Origin: Cyanophora paradoxa
Lineage: Eukaryota; Glaucocystophyceae; Cyanophorales; Cyanophoraceae
DNA: 39,375 bases
Assembly (NCBI GenBank): GCA_004431415.1
Contig: QPMI01000608.1
Location: 1-39,375, forward strand
Direction of reading: 5' to 3'
Below, piece by piece: positions 1 to 8,064 of the stretch. Within the stretch, counting starts at the first letter, position 1. The number at the start of each line of letters is the position of its first letter. The notes beneath the pieces were generated by a model. It saw only the letters and a program-made list of their open reading frames with translations, had not been told where the DNA came from and did no database searches. The position numbers and the translations under genes were made by a program.

Positions 1-481
1 ATTCAAAGAAGACTTTATCAGAGATTCAATAATAATTCAGAGAGAAGCCAGAAGCTGGTCAAAAGAAAGCTGACCCAACTCTGTTCACACTTCTACACAA
101 TGATGATGAGTATAAGATGGCTCACATGAAGATATTACTGGATATGTGGAAGAACAAAGAGGTTGAAGAGATCTTAAGGTCCCCCTCAATCGATTATTGA
201 ACAGGGAATTAACTTTATAGCTGAAAATGATAAGATTGGTGAATGGCTTAGATAATTTCGAGGTTACATAATGCAAACGACTTTGTTTCCAGTGATATCA
301 TTTACAAATCATACAAAAGTGTTGATGATAAAGTTGAATGTGTATCTGTATGAAAAGAGTAAGGGAGATCTTCAATGTTAAATCAGAAAGAAAACGAGTT
401 ATGGTATTCTTGCCAGAGGATATATTGGATTCGAAAGATAACAAGGGTTCAGAAGACAATGAAGATGATGCCGAATATTAA
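1..481 (+). pseudogene. Broken 3' end of a possible D5-like primase/helicase
   Basis: No single frame is open, but coding-like stretches run rightward across all three frames and end at a stop at 479-481. One stretch (about 80-190) reads as a charged helical segment. Another (about 268-340) contains NDFVSSDIIYKSYK, which resembles the winged-helix tail of D5-type viral primase-helicases, where an aspartate-valine-serine-serine/tyrosine-lysine pattern is common. A last stretch (about 365-478) is basic, then very acidic at the C-terminus. The 5' part, including any Walker motifs, is beyond the window. At least three frame changes separate the pieces, so as written the gene is dead or the consensus is wrong. 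The family call is an inference from one short motif; an unknown gene remnant is the alternative. Confidence 0.35.
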
Positions 482-520
482 ACAAACGATTATGATTGAG
501 ATTTACATATATTTTATAGC

Positions 521-635
521 CTTACTGAAATGTTTGTGTGACAGGTGTGACAGGTCCATCCCAAGGAAAGCCCTGGTGAAAAAGTTGATTTCAAAATCGA
601 TGGGATAGACCTGTCACACCTGTCACACCTGTCAC
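521..635. repeat. Hairpin repeat copy R1
   Basis: A 27-bp inverted repeat with one mismatch: left arm 537-563, right arm 601-627, loop 564-600. Each arm contains the tandem TGTGACAGG unit (TGTGACAGGTGTGACAGGT on the left arm), and the right arm has one extra unit (628-635). The preceding 16 bases (521-536, CTTACTGAA...) are also conserved in the copies near 16,780 and 17,070. This is the only copy at the left of the viral block. Confidence 0.85.
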
Positions 636-639
636 TATC

Positions 640-845
640 GAAAAAGACCAAAATTTGACAAGAATACTTAAGGCTTACTTGATTGTGTATAGTGAAGACA
701 AAATGGCAAAACTCTTGATGAGATGACCATGACTGAGTTAGATAAATGCATTAAGCATGGAGATATTGGAGCATATATCGAAATGTCACAGAGATTGATA
801 GGTTACAATATGTATGCAGCAAACCAAAGAGAAATAGATCAGTAA
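640..845 (+). pseudogene. Small gene remnant, unknown function
   Basis: Rightward coding-like sequence follows the R1 hairpin. One frame is open to a stop near 717 and a second from about 709 to a stop at 843-845, the latter encoding about 45 residues that end MYAANQREIDQ. A one-base shift near 705-710 would join them. The product would be a small, acidic, helical protein of no recognised family. It lies convergent to the leftward broken gene at 870-1417. It could be noise, but residue use resembles the neighbouring viral genes. Confidence 0.25.
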
Positions 846-869
846 ATTCACATAACTGTTTCAGTGTCT

Positions 870-1417
870 GAGAATGCAAACAAAAAAACAAAAGCATATT
901 TACAAAAGTTATCTGTGACTTGATTGCAAGTATAAAGCCAATTCCTTTGTATATATTTTTAGCTGCCTCAGTGGCATACTGAGACCGCTTTTTCTCAATT
1001 ATCTTATAGACCTGGGGGTCCATTGCTACTATCAGTGGCAAATAATATTTAATCGGTCTCCCTCTGGGTCTCTGCTCCTCTTTTTGGGCTTTTCTGCGAT
1101 AATAGGAACATGCTTGTTGTTCTTATACTCTCTATATTCTGGGTCCTCTCTATATCGTTTCTGCTTTGCTAGAATGTGTCTAATAGCACCCTCAGTTAAA
1201 GGCTCATCACTGGTAAACTCGATTAAACTAATTGTATCCTCCATTAATATTTGCAGAGAAAACGTTTTCACCAGAAAGAACTTCTCCTTGGATACTCCTG
1301 TTGCTCATATGTATACTCTGTGGGGTCTGCTGGCATTGACTCCACAGAAACTGTTGATCTCCTTCTCTCTCTTGCTTCTGAGGCATTATCCTCATTATCT
1401 GACATCTCAAACTCCAT
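870..1417 (-). pseudogene. Broken leftward gene, unknown viral protein
   Basis: Three leftward open stretches in different frames look like one protein. The N-terminal part (start at 1417 or the Met at 1405) is acidic and Ser/Arg-rich. The middle part (about 1271-1050) has the basic segment EKPKKRSRDPEG. The last part (about 1060-900) contains VAMDPQVYKIIEKKRSQYA. Frame changes are needed near 1290 and near 1050, and the true end is unclear (about 870-900). It is the most distal gene of the leftward block after MCP, ATPase and the basic protein, so a virion or assembly role is plausible by position only. I do not recognise the family. Confidence 0.4.
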
Positions 1418-1565
1418 TGTTGTCTCACAGCATCCACTGTGGCAATTGCTCACCACATGCAGACTGAACATCTCAAAACTTTCGTATTATATCCATGTCT
1501 CTAATAAAACAGAGAAAATTAAAGCCAAACTCGTCTTTTATATACTGTTGGGGCTACTCCCTTTT

Positions 1566-2244
1566 CTACTTCAGCTTTGGTGGCACCAGGTTCAATGGTT
1601 CCCTTTGGGTCTTTGTTTTCATTTCATCTACTGCCTGCTCATCGATTTGGTTCTCTTTCTTAGCAATAAACTGTTTATCTGGGACACCAGTGATACCCAT
1701 TTTGAATACTTCCTTTCGAAGCATCTCCTTTAGCTTGGCTCTCTCTTTCTTCTCAGTAACATACTGCTCCAAGGCACTTGATTTGGCTTCCAGATCTTTG
1801 AGTTTAGCAGTCATCTCATCCCATTGAGCTTTGGGAATTCGATGAATATTTTGAGTGGGAGCAGTCTTATATGTGACTTCACCAGCCATAGACTGGATTA
1901 CCTTGTCTGATTCCTTACTAAGACCTTCACCTTTGCGAGCCAGTGAAAGATCTTGCAAGCCTAAACCTTTATCATCAGCAGCACCAATAATTCGCCTGGC
2001 ACCCTCAGCAACAGCTTTCATTTTGAGGCTTCTGGTGAGATGTTGAGTTGGTCAGCAGTTGAAGCTGTGGGGCTTTGTCATCGACTGATTCCTCATAGGC
2101 AGCATTGAGGGGTCTTCTTGTTGTGAGGGCTTTATCATTCATACCATTGAATTTCATTGGTTCAGTGTTAATGGATCCATTGTTTCCACCACCTGAATAG
2201 CCAACAGCCCCAGCTGGGATCCCTATTTTTCGTTTGGGAGGCAT
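1566..2244 (-). pseudogene. Basic, Gly-rich N-terminus plus coiled-coil protein, unknown; one frame break
   Basis: Two overlapping leftward reading frames form one likely protein of about 220 residues. The first (2244 to about 2030) starts MPPKRKIGIPAGAVGYSGGG and is basic then Gly/Asn-rich. The second (about 2021 to 1566) is a charged helical segment with a probable coiled coil (KLKDLEAKSSALEQYVTEKK) and a Pro-rich basic tail. A one-base shift near 2005-2035 separates them. The gene starts 28 bases after the packaging ATPase stop on the same strand, which suggests a morphogenesis operon-like block. No family is recognised. It may be a virion or scaffold-type protein; that is inference from position. 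Confidence 0.5.
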
Positions 2245-2272
2245 TGTATCTTTATTAGAATGAGAGATAATT

Positions 2273-3022
2273 TTATAAACCGCGTTTATATCGCATCAAT
2301 TTATTGCTATGGACTTGGCTTTTCACTTCTTTGGGGGCTTCCTCTTTCTCTGGTGGTTTCAGTTCATCTTCTTTCTTTTTTGGCTTCCTGTGGAAGCGAG
2401 GAAAATCGAAATCTCCAACTAAATCGGCTTTATCGACATAGTATTTAACTTAGTAGTTTGCAGAGGACCAAACGATATGATAGGAGTGAACATACTCTTC
2501 AAACATTTGTAGAAATCCTCTTTTTTCGCATTATATTGTATTCTTCCTCTATGGCTTCAAGTTCTTTTGCGATTAGCAGCACAAAACATAATCATAATTC
2601 AGAATTACACTTGAACTTTCGAATTTCTGAGAGATAGATAATGGATATTTTCGAATGGCGCCTCTGGAATACAAGATCCATTTTTATCTCCTGAGATCGA
2701 CTTCATTTCTATCATTAAATCATCTAAAACACCACATATGGTTAAGGTTCACCCTTTTCTCTTTCTCTCTCTTAAATTTGCAATGTAAGGGATCCCATGC
2801 ACCCAGTTGAACTGTAGCAGCTTTGTCCCAAAAATGTGAAAATGAGGTAGCGGATATAATAAGTGTTGTATCAATCTTTTTGGCATCATGCAGCTGTTTC
2901 AAATAATATTTTACAGCTTCAGTCTTCCCACATCCTGATTTCCCAAGTATGAGTAGTCGGAAAGGGGGTTCTATCATTTCACCAGCCACAAATTCCTCCA
3001 GTTCAGAACTTGGTATAGGCAT
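2273..3022 (-). pseudogene. A32/FtsK-HerA-like genome packaging ATPase, broken by several frameshifts
   Basis: The N-terminal 100 residues are open (3022-2720). They hold a clear Walker A, GKSGCGKT (residues 27-34), preceded by the hydrophobic strand FRLLIL, as in the poxvirus A32-like packaging ATPases found across NCLDVs, virophages and PLVs. Past the first break, another frame (about 2735-2715) has a hydrophobic strand ending in VLDDLM, a good Walker B. Further frames carry a SISQKF-type segment, an acidic helix (KELEAIEEEYN) and a Lys/Glu/Pro-rich tail ending at 2273. About 250 residues in total would fit the family. At least four frame changes, and an in-frame stop near 2450, make it non-functional as written. 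It lies 59 bases after the MCP stop, same strand. Family call is strong, state of the gene uncertain. Confidence 0.75.
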
Positions 3023-3081
3023 TGTTGTAGATCTTCCTAAATAAAGACAGATAAAAATAATGCTGGGAGACTGAAAATGGT

Positions 3082-4452
3082 CTATAAATTGATTCTACGA
3101 AGACCTGAACCGTCCACAATGAGGAAACTATGCATGAGAGCGCGAACATTAACATCGATTACCTTATCTGAAGGCATGTAGAGGGTGAGGAAGGAAGAAG
3201 AGGAATTTGTTAAATCAACATAACCAGACTGGGCAATATTTCGAATTGCCTTTTCTCCATCAAGGCAGAATGGGAGTCCTGAAAGGACATAGCGATCAGC
3301 AACCTTATCCATGTTAGAGCATTTGAAGGCATCAGCAATTAGCTCAGCACCTTTGAGTAGGGAAATTGGCTCAGTGGCATAAAGTCGCTGTCCATTAATT
3401 TCAACAGTGAAAGTAATATCTTTGGAGTTGGCATAGGTCTTAAGAACACTGTGGGAGCCAGTGGATTTATCAACAGTTGCATTATCACGAACTGAAACAA
3501 GCAGAGCATAAACAAGACCTGAGATTTGAGAGAGGTTAATTCGATTGGGTTGGGCATTGCCCTTGGCAGGGAAAGCACTAGCATCTACAAATCCAATATC
3601 AAGGGAGGGAATAGCCATGCCAGTAGTCTTTACTTTTTCAATAACAGTAGCGAAAAGCTCATCAGAAACATTAATAGCATGCATGTAAAGGCGAGGAGAA
3701 GTAATAGAAATAACAGGAGTTGTTGCACCAAGACTGAAAGTGGTGATGTTTTGACCAACATGGGCAAGTGTAGCATTAGCAGTATCACCAAGACCATCAT
3801 CTTCTGTCTTATCAGCAACTGTCCCACCAACAACAGGGAGAGAGCGACCACCATAGGAAGTTTCAACATAACCCTTCTCAGCATCCTTAAACCAAACAGT
3901 AACAACCATTTCACCAGATAAAGCACCAAGGGGAAGATAATGATTGAGCCAAGGCACAGGGATTTCAACGAAAAATGAGCCACCAAGTCGGTTGGTTCCA
4001 TGAGCAGGGATACCATGAACCATGCCCATTGATCGCTTCTTTTTAGCTAGTTGATCCTCCGAATAATAGACCAGGGGGAAATGAGCAAGGAAATCAGATG
4101 GAATATGGTAGGTGTAAGATCCATAGGTAATTTCAAGTCGCTGAACTAAAGCACCAACTGGGCGAGTGTATCCATTGCGAACTAGGTCAGTATCACCAGC
4201 AAACGTGATGGCTGGAAGGTCGAAAGCAAGTTCGAGTTTTCCACAGAAATTGTAGCGAGGTAGCTTGAAGGAAATGCGATTTCCAACATTATTCTCAAAA
4301 GTATTGCTGGGATTCACAACAACTAGAACTGGCTTAGACTTAGATTCGAGACCAAGCATAAGGGAGTTATCCAGGAAAAAGGCTTTCGCCTCCTCTGGGG
4401 TTGTTAGGGCTTCTTTCAGCGAAAGTCTTTGAAGAGTGGAAGTGATATCCAT
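3082..4452 (-). CDS. MCP: Major capsid protein, double jelly-roll type
   Basis: Intact 456-residue protein from the Met at 4452; an in-frame ATG at 4494 would add 14 residues, but the A/T-rich motif at 4461-4470 sits just before the internal ATG, so I prefer 4452. It is predicted to be almost all beta, with capsid-like features: NRISFKLPRYNFCGKLEL near the N-terminus, VQRLEITYGSYTYHIP, a Gly-rich loop, and a C-terminal half beginning around TTPVISITSPRLYMHAINV. Length and the two successive beta domains fit the double jelly-roll capsid proteins of PLVs and virophages. It would form pseudo-hexameric capsomers. The packaging ATPase follows on the same strand. The exact PLV clade was not determined. 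Unlike its neighbours on either side, it has no frame break. Confidence 0.82.
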   Translation of the reverse strand: MDITSTLQRLSLKEALTTPEEAKAFFLDNSLMLGLESKSKPVLVVVNPSNTFENNVGNRISFKLPRYNFCGKLELAFDLPAITFAGDTDLVRNGYTRPVGALVQRLEITYGSYTYHIPSDFLAHFPLVYYSEDQLAKKKRSMGMVHGIPAHGTNRLGGSFFVEIPVPWLNHYLPLGALSGEMVVTVWFKDAEKGYVETSYGGRSLPVVGGTVADKTEDDGLGDTANATLAHVGQNITTFSLGATTPVISITSPRLYMHAINVSDELFATVIEKVKTTGMAIPSLDIGFVDASAFPAKGNAQPNRINLSQISGLVYALLVSVRDNATVDKSTGSHSVLKTYANSKDITFTVEINGQRLYATEPISLLKGAELIADAFKCSNMDKVADRYVLSGLPFCLDGEKAIRNIAQSGYVDLTNSSSSFLTLYMPSDKVIDVNVRALMHSFLIVDGSGLRRINL

Positions 4453-4460
4453 TATATTCT

Positions 4461-4470
4461 CTTTTATTAT
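4461..4470 (-). promoter_or_regulatory. A-rich start-proximal element of the MCP gene
   Basis: On the minus strand this reads ATAATAAAAG, ending 8 bases before the preferred MCP start. It resembles the AGTAAAAG elements directly upstream of the patatin, fibre and 13,882 genes. Promoter function is inferred from position and recurrence. Confidence 0.4.
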
Positions 4471-4505
4471 ACTGCAACATAAAAAATCTACCAATGATCC
4501 TTAAT

Positions 4506-5534
4506 TTATGCGAAGCTTGTAATAACTGGATAGGAAGGGTGAAGCTGCGACATTCTCATCTTAAAGTATTCATAAACTGGGTCCCCAGCTGGCTCATCAC
4601 CATAGCGAATTTCAAAGGTCAGATGAACAGGTTGACCCTCGAAATCAATTGGTTCATTTACAGCATTTACAATATCAACCGAGAAAGTGGATAATCCAAC
4701 CTTTTTATTATAATATTTGTAAAGTGGGTGAGCCTCTGTTGAATTATAAACTACATGCTCTCCATAGTCTTTATCAGGGACCACTATTTTATGGAAGTAA
4801 CCAGTCAGGAGACCATCCCCACATTGCACCAGATCACCCAGCTCCTTTACCCTCACAAACAAAACACTGTCCCTTGTCTTTTCAGGCTCAAAAGAAGATA
4901 TAATGCCATTCACTCGACCACCAGTAAAAATTCCATCAGTGAGAGCATCATAGACCTGTGATTGGATTGGGAGTTACCATATCTTCCAGGATCAAGACCC
5001 AGCAGTCTAGCTGAACTCAACAGCTTTTGGATTGTTTGTTGGCTTGGGTTCACAGCTACTGAGAAAGCCAAGTAAAATGGTACTGCTGAGTGGAATATAA
5101 TTCGTTTCAGTGATTCATCCCATTTGCAGCGAATGGATGGTTGGGGATTCTGCCTTCGAATTTAGAGTTAATTACATTCACCAGTTGCTGGTGGCTTTGG
5201 ATGGGGTGTTTCGACTTATAATGAATTGTTTCCATTGTTCATAGTCAGCAGCTGGGCGAACTGTTGGAATTCCTGAGCTTCCAGCTCCAGGAGTTTGTTC
5301 AGAATAATAAATGCTAAATGCATTGTCAACTGTCACATCTCCTGCTTTGGTTTCACCACTCACCATAGGGATACTGTTATAAAATTCGGCTGAGACCAGT
5401 CTCACAGCCCTCACATTCTCATAACTACTGGGGAGTCTAGCCACAAAGCTTGAAGTGGGACCATCACCAGAGATTGTATTAAATGAGCTAACCTCGATGT
5501 AATCCACAGGCATTCTTCTTTTATCTATATTCAT
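4506..5534 (-). pseudogene. Minor virion protein (SAEFYN/IDSRDR-like), three frame breaks
   Basis: The N-terminal 118 residues (5534-5178) start MNIDKRRMPVDYIEVSS and contain ENVRAVRLVSAEFYNSIP. This is the N-terminal pattern of minor capsid-type proteins in giant viruses and PLVs, where an opening strand is followed by 'R-x-V-x-L-x-S/A-E-x-P/Y-N'. The last 135 residues (4913-4506) are open too. Between them, coding sequence continues through three one-base shifts, next to short runs: CCCC near 5205, GGG near 5130, and CC near 4965. The full product would be about 340 residues. It is divergently paired with the plus-strand gene at 5543, which has the same N-terminal design and is intact. Because the breaks sit in homopolymers, consensus error is as likely as decay. 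Confidence 0.65.
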
Positions 5535-5542
5535 ATATTAAA
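5535..5542. promoter_or_regulatory. Eight-base divergent start region
   Basis: Only eight bases (ATATATTA region) separate the ATGs of two divergent minor virion protein genes. Any promoters must lie inside the opposite coding sequence or use essentially leaderless starts. Direct observation; regulation is inferred. Confidence 0.5.
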
Positions 5543-6475
5543 ATGAACCGGCTCGTTAATATTGATAGCAGGGATAGAAGCCAAGGACAAAATGAAAACT
5601 CTTACAGGGTCACCCTCACAACTCCAGTAGAGAGACCAAGGGAATGCAGGGTTCTATATGCAGAGATTCCAAACAGCATCTATAACAGTGTGGGAACTGA
5701 TCATCTAACAGTTCAGTTTAATTACCAAGATGGTTCATATAACCAAGTGATCACACAACAAGTGTATCCCCTTCCCAGTGGCTACATCAATCAGGGTCAT
5801 TTTGGGGTAACACACCCTTATAATTATGGGCTGAACTATTCAAGCTTCCAAACCATTGCAGATAAAACTGTGTTTTTTGAGTTCAAGATATTCTACAATC
5901 CAACTACCTATAAAGTGGAGTTTTACAGTAACCATGAGTTTCGTTTTATTGCAAGCAACCAGAGAATAGGAAAGCTTTTGGGTGTAAGTTCTACTGAATA
6001 CACCACTGGGTATTATAGCACTCCTCCTGTTGGTGGATCTCCATATCGACCTGAGAACCTTTTAAAGTATGATGGTAAACCTATTACACCTGATCACCCA
6101 GCATGGGGAATCACCTTCTCAGGACCCAGACTCTCCTCAAAGCCCTTGCAGTATTATTTTGACAGCAGGAAGATGTCTGATATGAATGCTGAGCAGTATC
6201 TGTACATGCATATTAAAGAGCTAGCCCCCTTTGCCAGCAGACACAATATAATTCCGAAATCGCAACCACATAACCAGGGGGCTATCCTTAGATTACAATT
6301 GAGTAAGGATATAGGTGGCTATGTTTACCATAGTGGTGAGCATGCAGAATTCATTCAGATAAATGACAGAAACCTGGTGATAAGGGAACTCACAGTTGAG
6401 TTTAAAGATTACTTTGGTGAACTGATTGATATGAATGGAATCGATAATTCTTTTCAGTTGGAGTTTATCGAATAA
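5543..6475 (+). CDS. Minor capsid/virion protein with N-terminal IDSRDR motif
   Basis: Intact 310-residue protein. It opens MNRLVNIDSRDRSQGQNENS and continues with ECRVLYAEIPNSIYN. This N-terminal signature (Asn-Ile-Asp-Ser-Arg-Asp-Arg, a beta strand, then 'AEIPN-x-IYN') is widespread in minor virion proteins of mimivirus-like viruses, virophage relatives and PLVs (similar to DUF5901-type proteins). The C-terminal part is beta-rich with YLYMHIKELAPF, where related proteins also carry a 'L-x-I-x-x-L' strand, and ends in an acidic strand. It probably forms vertex or minor capsid structure, by analogy. It starts 8 bases from the divergent broken paralogue and its stop overlaps the end of the convergent patatin gene by 11 bases. 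Function in the particle is inference; the family pattern is clear. Confidence 0.72.
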   Translation: MNRLVNIDSRDRSQGQNENSYRVTLTTPVERPRECRVLYAEIPNSIYNSVGTDHLTVQFNYQDGSYNQVITQQVYPLPSGYINQGHFGVTHPYNYGLNYSSFQTIADKTVFFEFKIFYNPTTYKVEFYSNHEFRFIASNQRIGKLLGVSSTEYTTGYYSTPPVGGSPYRPENLLKYDGKPITPDHPAWGITFSGPRLSSKPLQYYFDSRKMSDMNAEQYLYMHIKELAPFASRHNIIPKSQPHNQGAILRLQLSKDIGGYVYHSGEHAEFIQINDRNLVIRELTVEFKDYFGELIDMNGIDNSFQLEFIE

Positions 6476-8021
6476 AGGCACCTGTAAAGTCAACTCTCAT
6501 TGTGGGAGCATTCACATACACAAGGGGATAAATGCGAATATATTTAATTCTGAGAGAAAAACCTATGTAAAAAGCATCCTTGATGCTGAGAGGAAATCCA
6601 CTCAATAGAGCCACATCACCTGAGTTGTGAGCATTGTTAATGTTCTCACAGACATATATTTTGTTTTGCCCATCTGATCGAATAAAAGACCAGTTGATCC
6701 CATCAGTGGATGTTGCCACATTGAAAGTCTTAATAAAAGCATTGGTGTCCCCTGATCCATAGGCAATCACAGAAGAGAGTTCAAAAGTATATGGGAAAGC
6801 AACTTGAAGGTATTCAGTGGGGGTTTCCCATATCTGCTCAGGAGCATAGGCTCCAGCTTCCCAGCCAAATGCTGAAGGTCTAGCCATGAAAGGCTCTTTA
6901 CCAGTCACAGAGGATGAGGCAGTGAAGGCATCATCTGCAAGCTGATACCAATTAGCATCCAAAGGTGGTGATGTAGTGAGAGTGGATGAAATGTAAGCCT
7001 TTGAAGGGTTCTTTAGTTCATAGTTTGCTACTAGTAGGCTGCAAAGCTTATTGATCATATCATTGTTTGCTGCAATGTAGGTTTCTGTGAAAGAAAGCAT
7101 ATCTGGGATTTTAGAAGTGTCATCAAGGGAGCTAACTATATGGTTTGGAAGAGGGACCGATAGCCTATAGTATCTCCCATAATCCTGATCATAGTTGTAG
7201 GGTAAAAGCTCCTCCATTTTATCAAGGGCAGAAAGCTCACTTGCAGCCATGAGCATGTTAATCAATGGGCTTCCATCTGTTGAGGCAATCCATGAGAGAA
7301 TGCCCCAGCTGTTTACAGTCTCATAAGCATAACCCACATAATCAGACTCTAAATGTGGGTCCACCTCACCACAAGAGATGCTTATTACTATAATGTCATC
7401 ATCATCACTGTAAATCTTCTTTGCATGGCTGTAACCACACACACTGGGATTATTGTTTCCCGAAATGGCACCATCAATGAGACAGACATATACTCCCCTA
7501 TTGAAATCAACAATGCTTACAGGAGAGAAATATGTAGGAGCAGCAGAAGTAGCCCTAGCAGCAATCTTACAAGGCATAAAGTTGTAATTGTTGTCATTTG
7601 TGATAAATATTGGTTTCATATTCTGAGTATCAAAGGATGTGATCACAATGTCCTTAAGGGAATCCTGTATTAGTGATTCACCAGTAACTGAATTGATTGC
7701 AGTCTCCAAGGGTCCCACATCATACTTTGTGTTAAATAGGGCATTTTCAATGATATTTCGAGGATTTGCGAAAATCAAGGGCAGTTGAGTTAGGTAAATA
7801 TTGTGTAAATCGTTTGCTGTCAGTTTAGGTTCACCTGGTTTATCAGGATGCCTGATGTTTAACCCAATAGCAATGATCCCACCAGTGGAAGTTCCACTCA
7901 CAAGATCCACAAGATCGATTATTCTCCTGCCAGTTCGATTTTCGATTTCTTTGAGCAGCCTGGTTATGATAATGCCCCTTGCACCCCCGCCAGAAAGACT
8001 TAAAACGACCTTGAGAGGCAT
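6465..8021 (-). CDS. Patatin-like phospholipase fused to a discoidin-like (F5/8 C) domain
   Basis: Intact 518-residue protein. Residues 1-300 are a patatin domain: oxyanion-hole GGGARG (11-16), nucleophile elbow GTSTG (43-47, Ser45), and the dyad aspartate in DGA (183-185). Such enzymes hydrolyse acyl esters of phospholipids. Residues about 355-518 look like a discoidin/F5-8 type C carbohydrate- or lipid-binding domain: Trp and Ala-Ser-Ser near 365-370, EYLQVAF strand, 'VATSTDGINW' turn, and a final YIRIYPLVY strand. No signal peptide or membrane segment is seen, so the enzyme is probably virion-packaged or cytoplasmic. It is divergent from the fibre gene with 43 bases between starts and shares a symmetric A-rich element with it. 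A role in membrane breach during entry is inferred by analogy with other viral phospholipases, not shown. Confidence 0.88.
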   Translation of the reverse strand: MPLKVVLSLSGGGARGIIITRLLKEIENRTGRRIIDLVDLVSGTSTGGIIAIGLNIRHPDKPGEPKLTANDLHNIYLTQLPLIFANPRNIIENALFNTKYDVGPLETAINSVTGESLIQDSLKDIVITSFDTQNMKPIFITNDNNYNFMPCKIAARATSAAPTYFSPVSIVDFNRGVYVCLIDGAISGNNNPSVCGYSHAKKIYSDDDDIIVISISCGEVDPHLESDYVGYAYETVNSWGILSWIASTDGSPLINMLMAASELSALDKMEELLPYNYDQDYGRYYRLSVPLPNHIVSSLDDTSKIPDMLSFTETYIAANNDMINKLCSLLVANYELKNPSKAYISSTLTTSPPLDANWYQLADDAFTASSSVTGKEPFMARPSAFGWEAGAYAPEQIWETPTEYLQVAFPYTFELSSVIAYGSGDTNAFIKTFNVATSTDGINWSFIRSDGQNKIYVCENINNAHNSGDVALLSGFPLSIKDAFYIGFSLRIKYIRIYPLVYVNAPTMRVDFTGAFIR

Positions 8022-8062
8022 CTTTTACTTATCAGGAATTTTATAAATCCCTATAGTAAAAG
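8022..8062. promoter_or_regulatory. Symmetric divergent promoter-like element
   Basis: CTTTTACT (8022-8029) and AGTAAAAG (8055-8062) form a perfect 8-bp inverted pair. One arm directly abuts the patatin ATG and the other ends two bases before the fibre ATG. The same AGTAAAAG sequence precedes the gene at 13,882. This placement suggests a late promoter/initiator with very short leaders; the function is inferred. Confidence 0.5.
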
Positions 8063-8064
8063 CC

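Noticed and set aside
375-608. Small plus-strand frame containing a CDRCDRSIP sequence, also seen at 16,623-16,835
   Set aside because: The shared peptide is only the translation of the hairpin repeat; the rest of the two frames is unrelated.
7353-7673. Plus-strand frame of 106 codons inside the patatin gene
   Set aside because: Antisense shadow of an intact, well-recognised enzyme.
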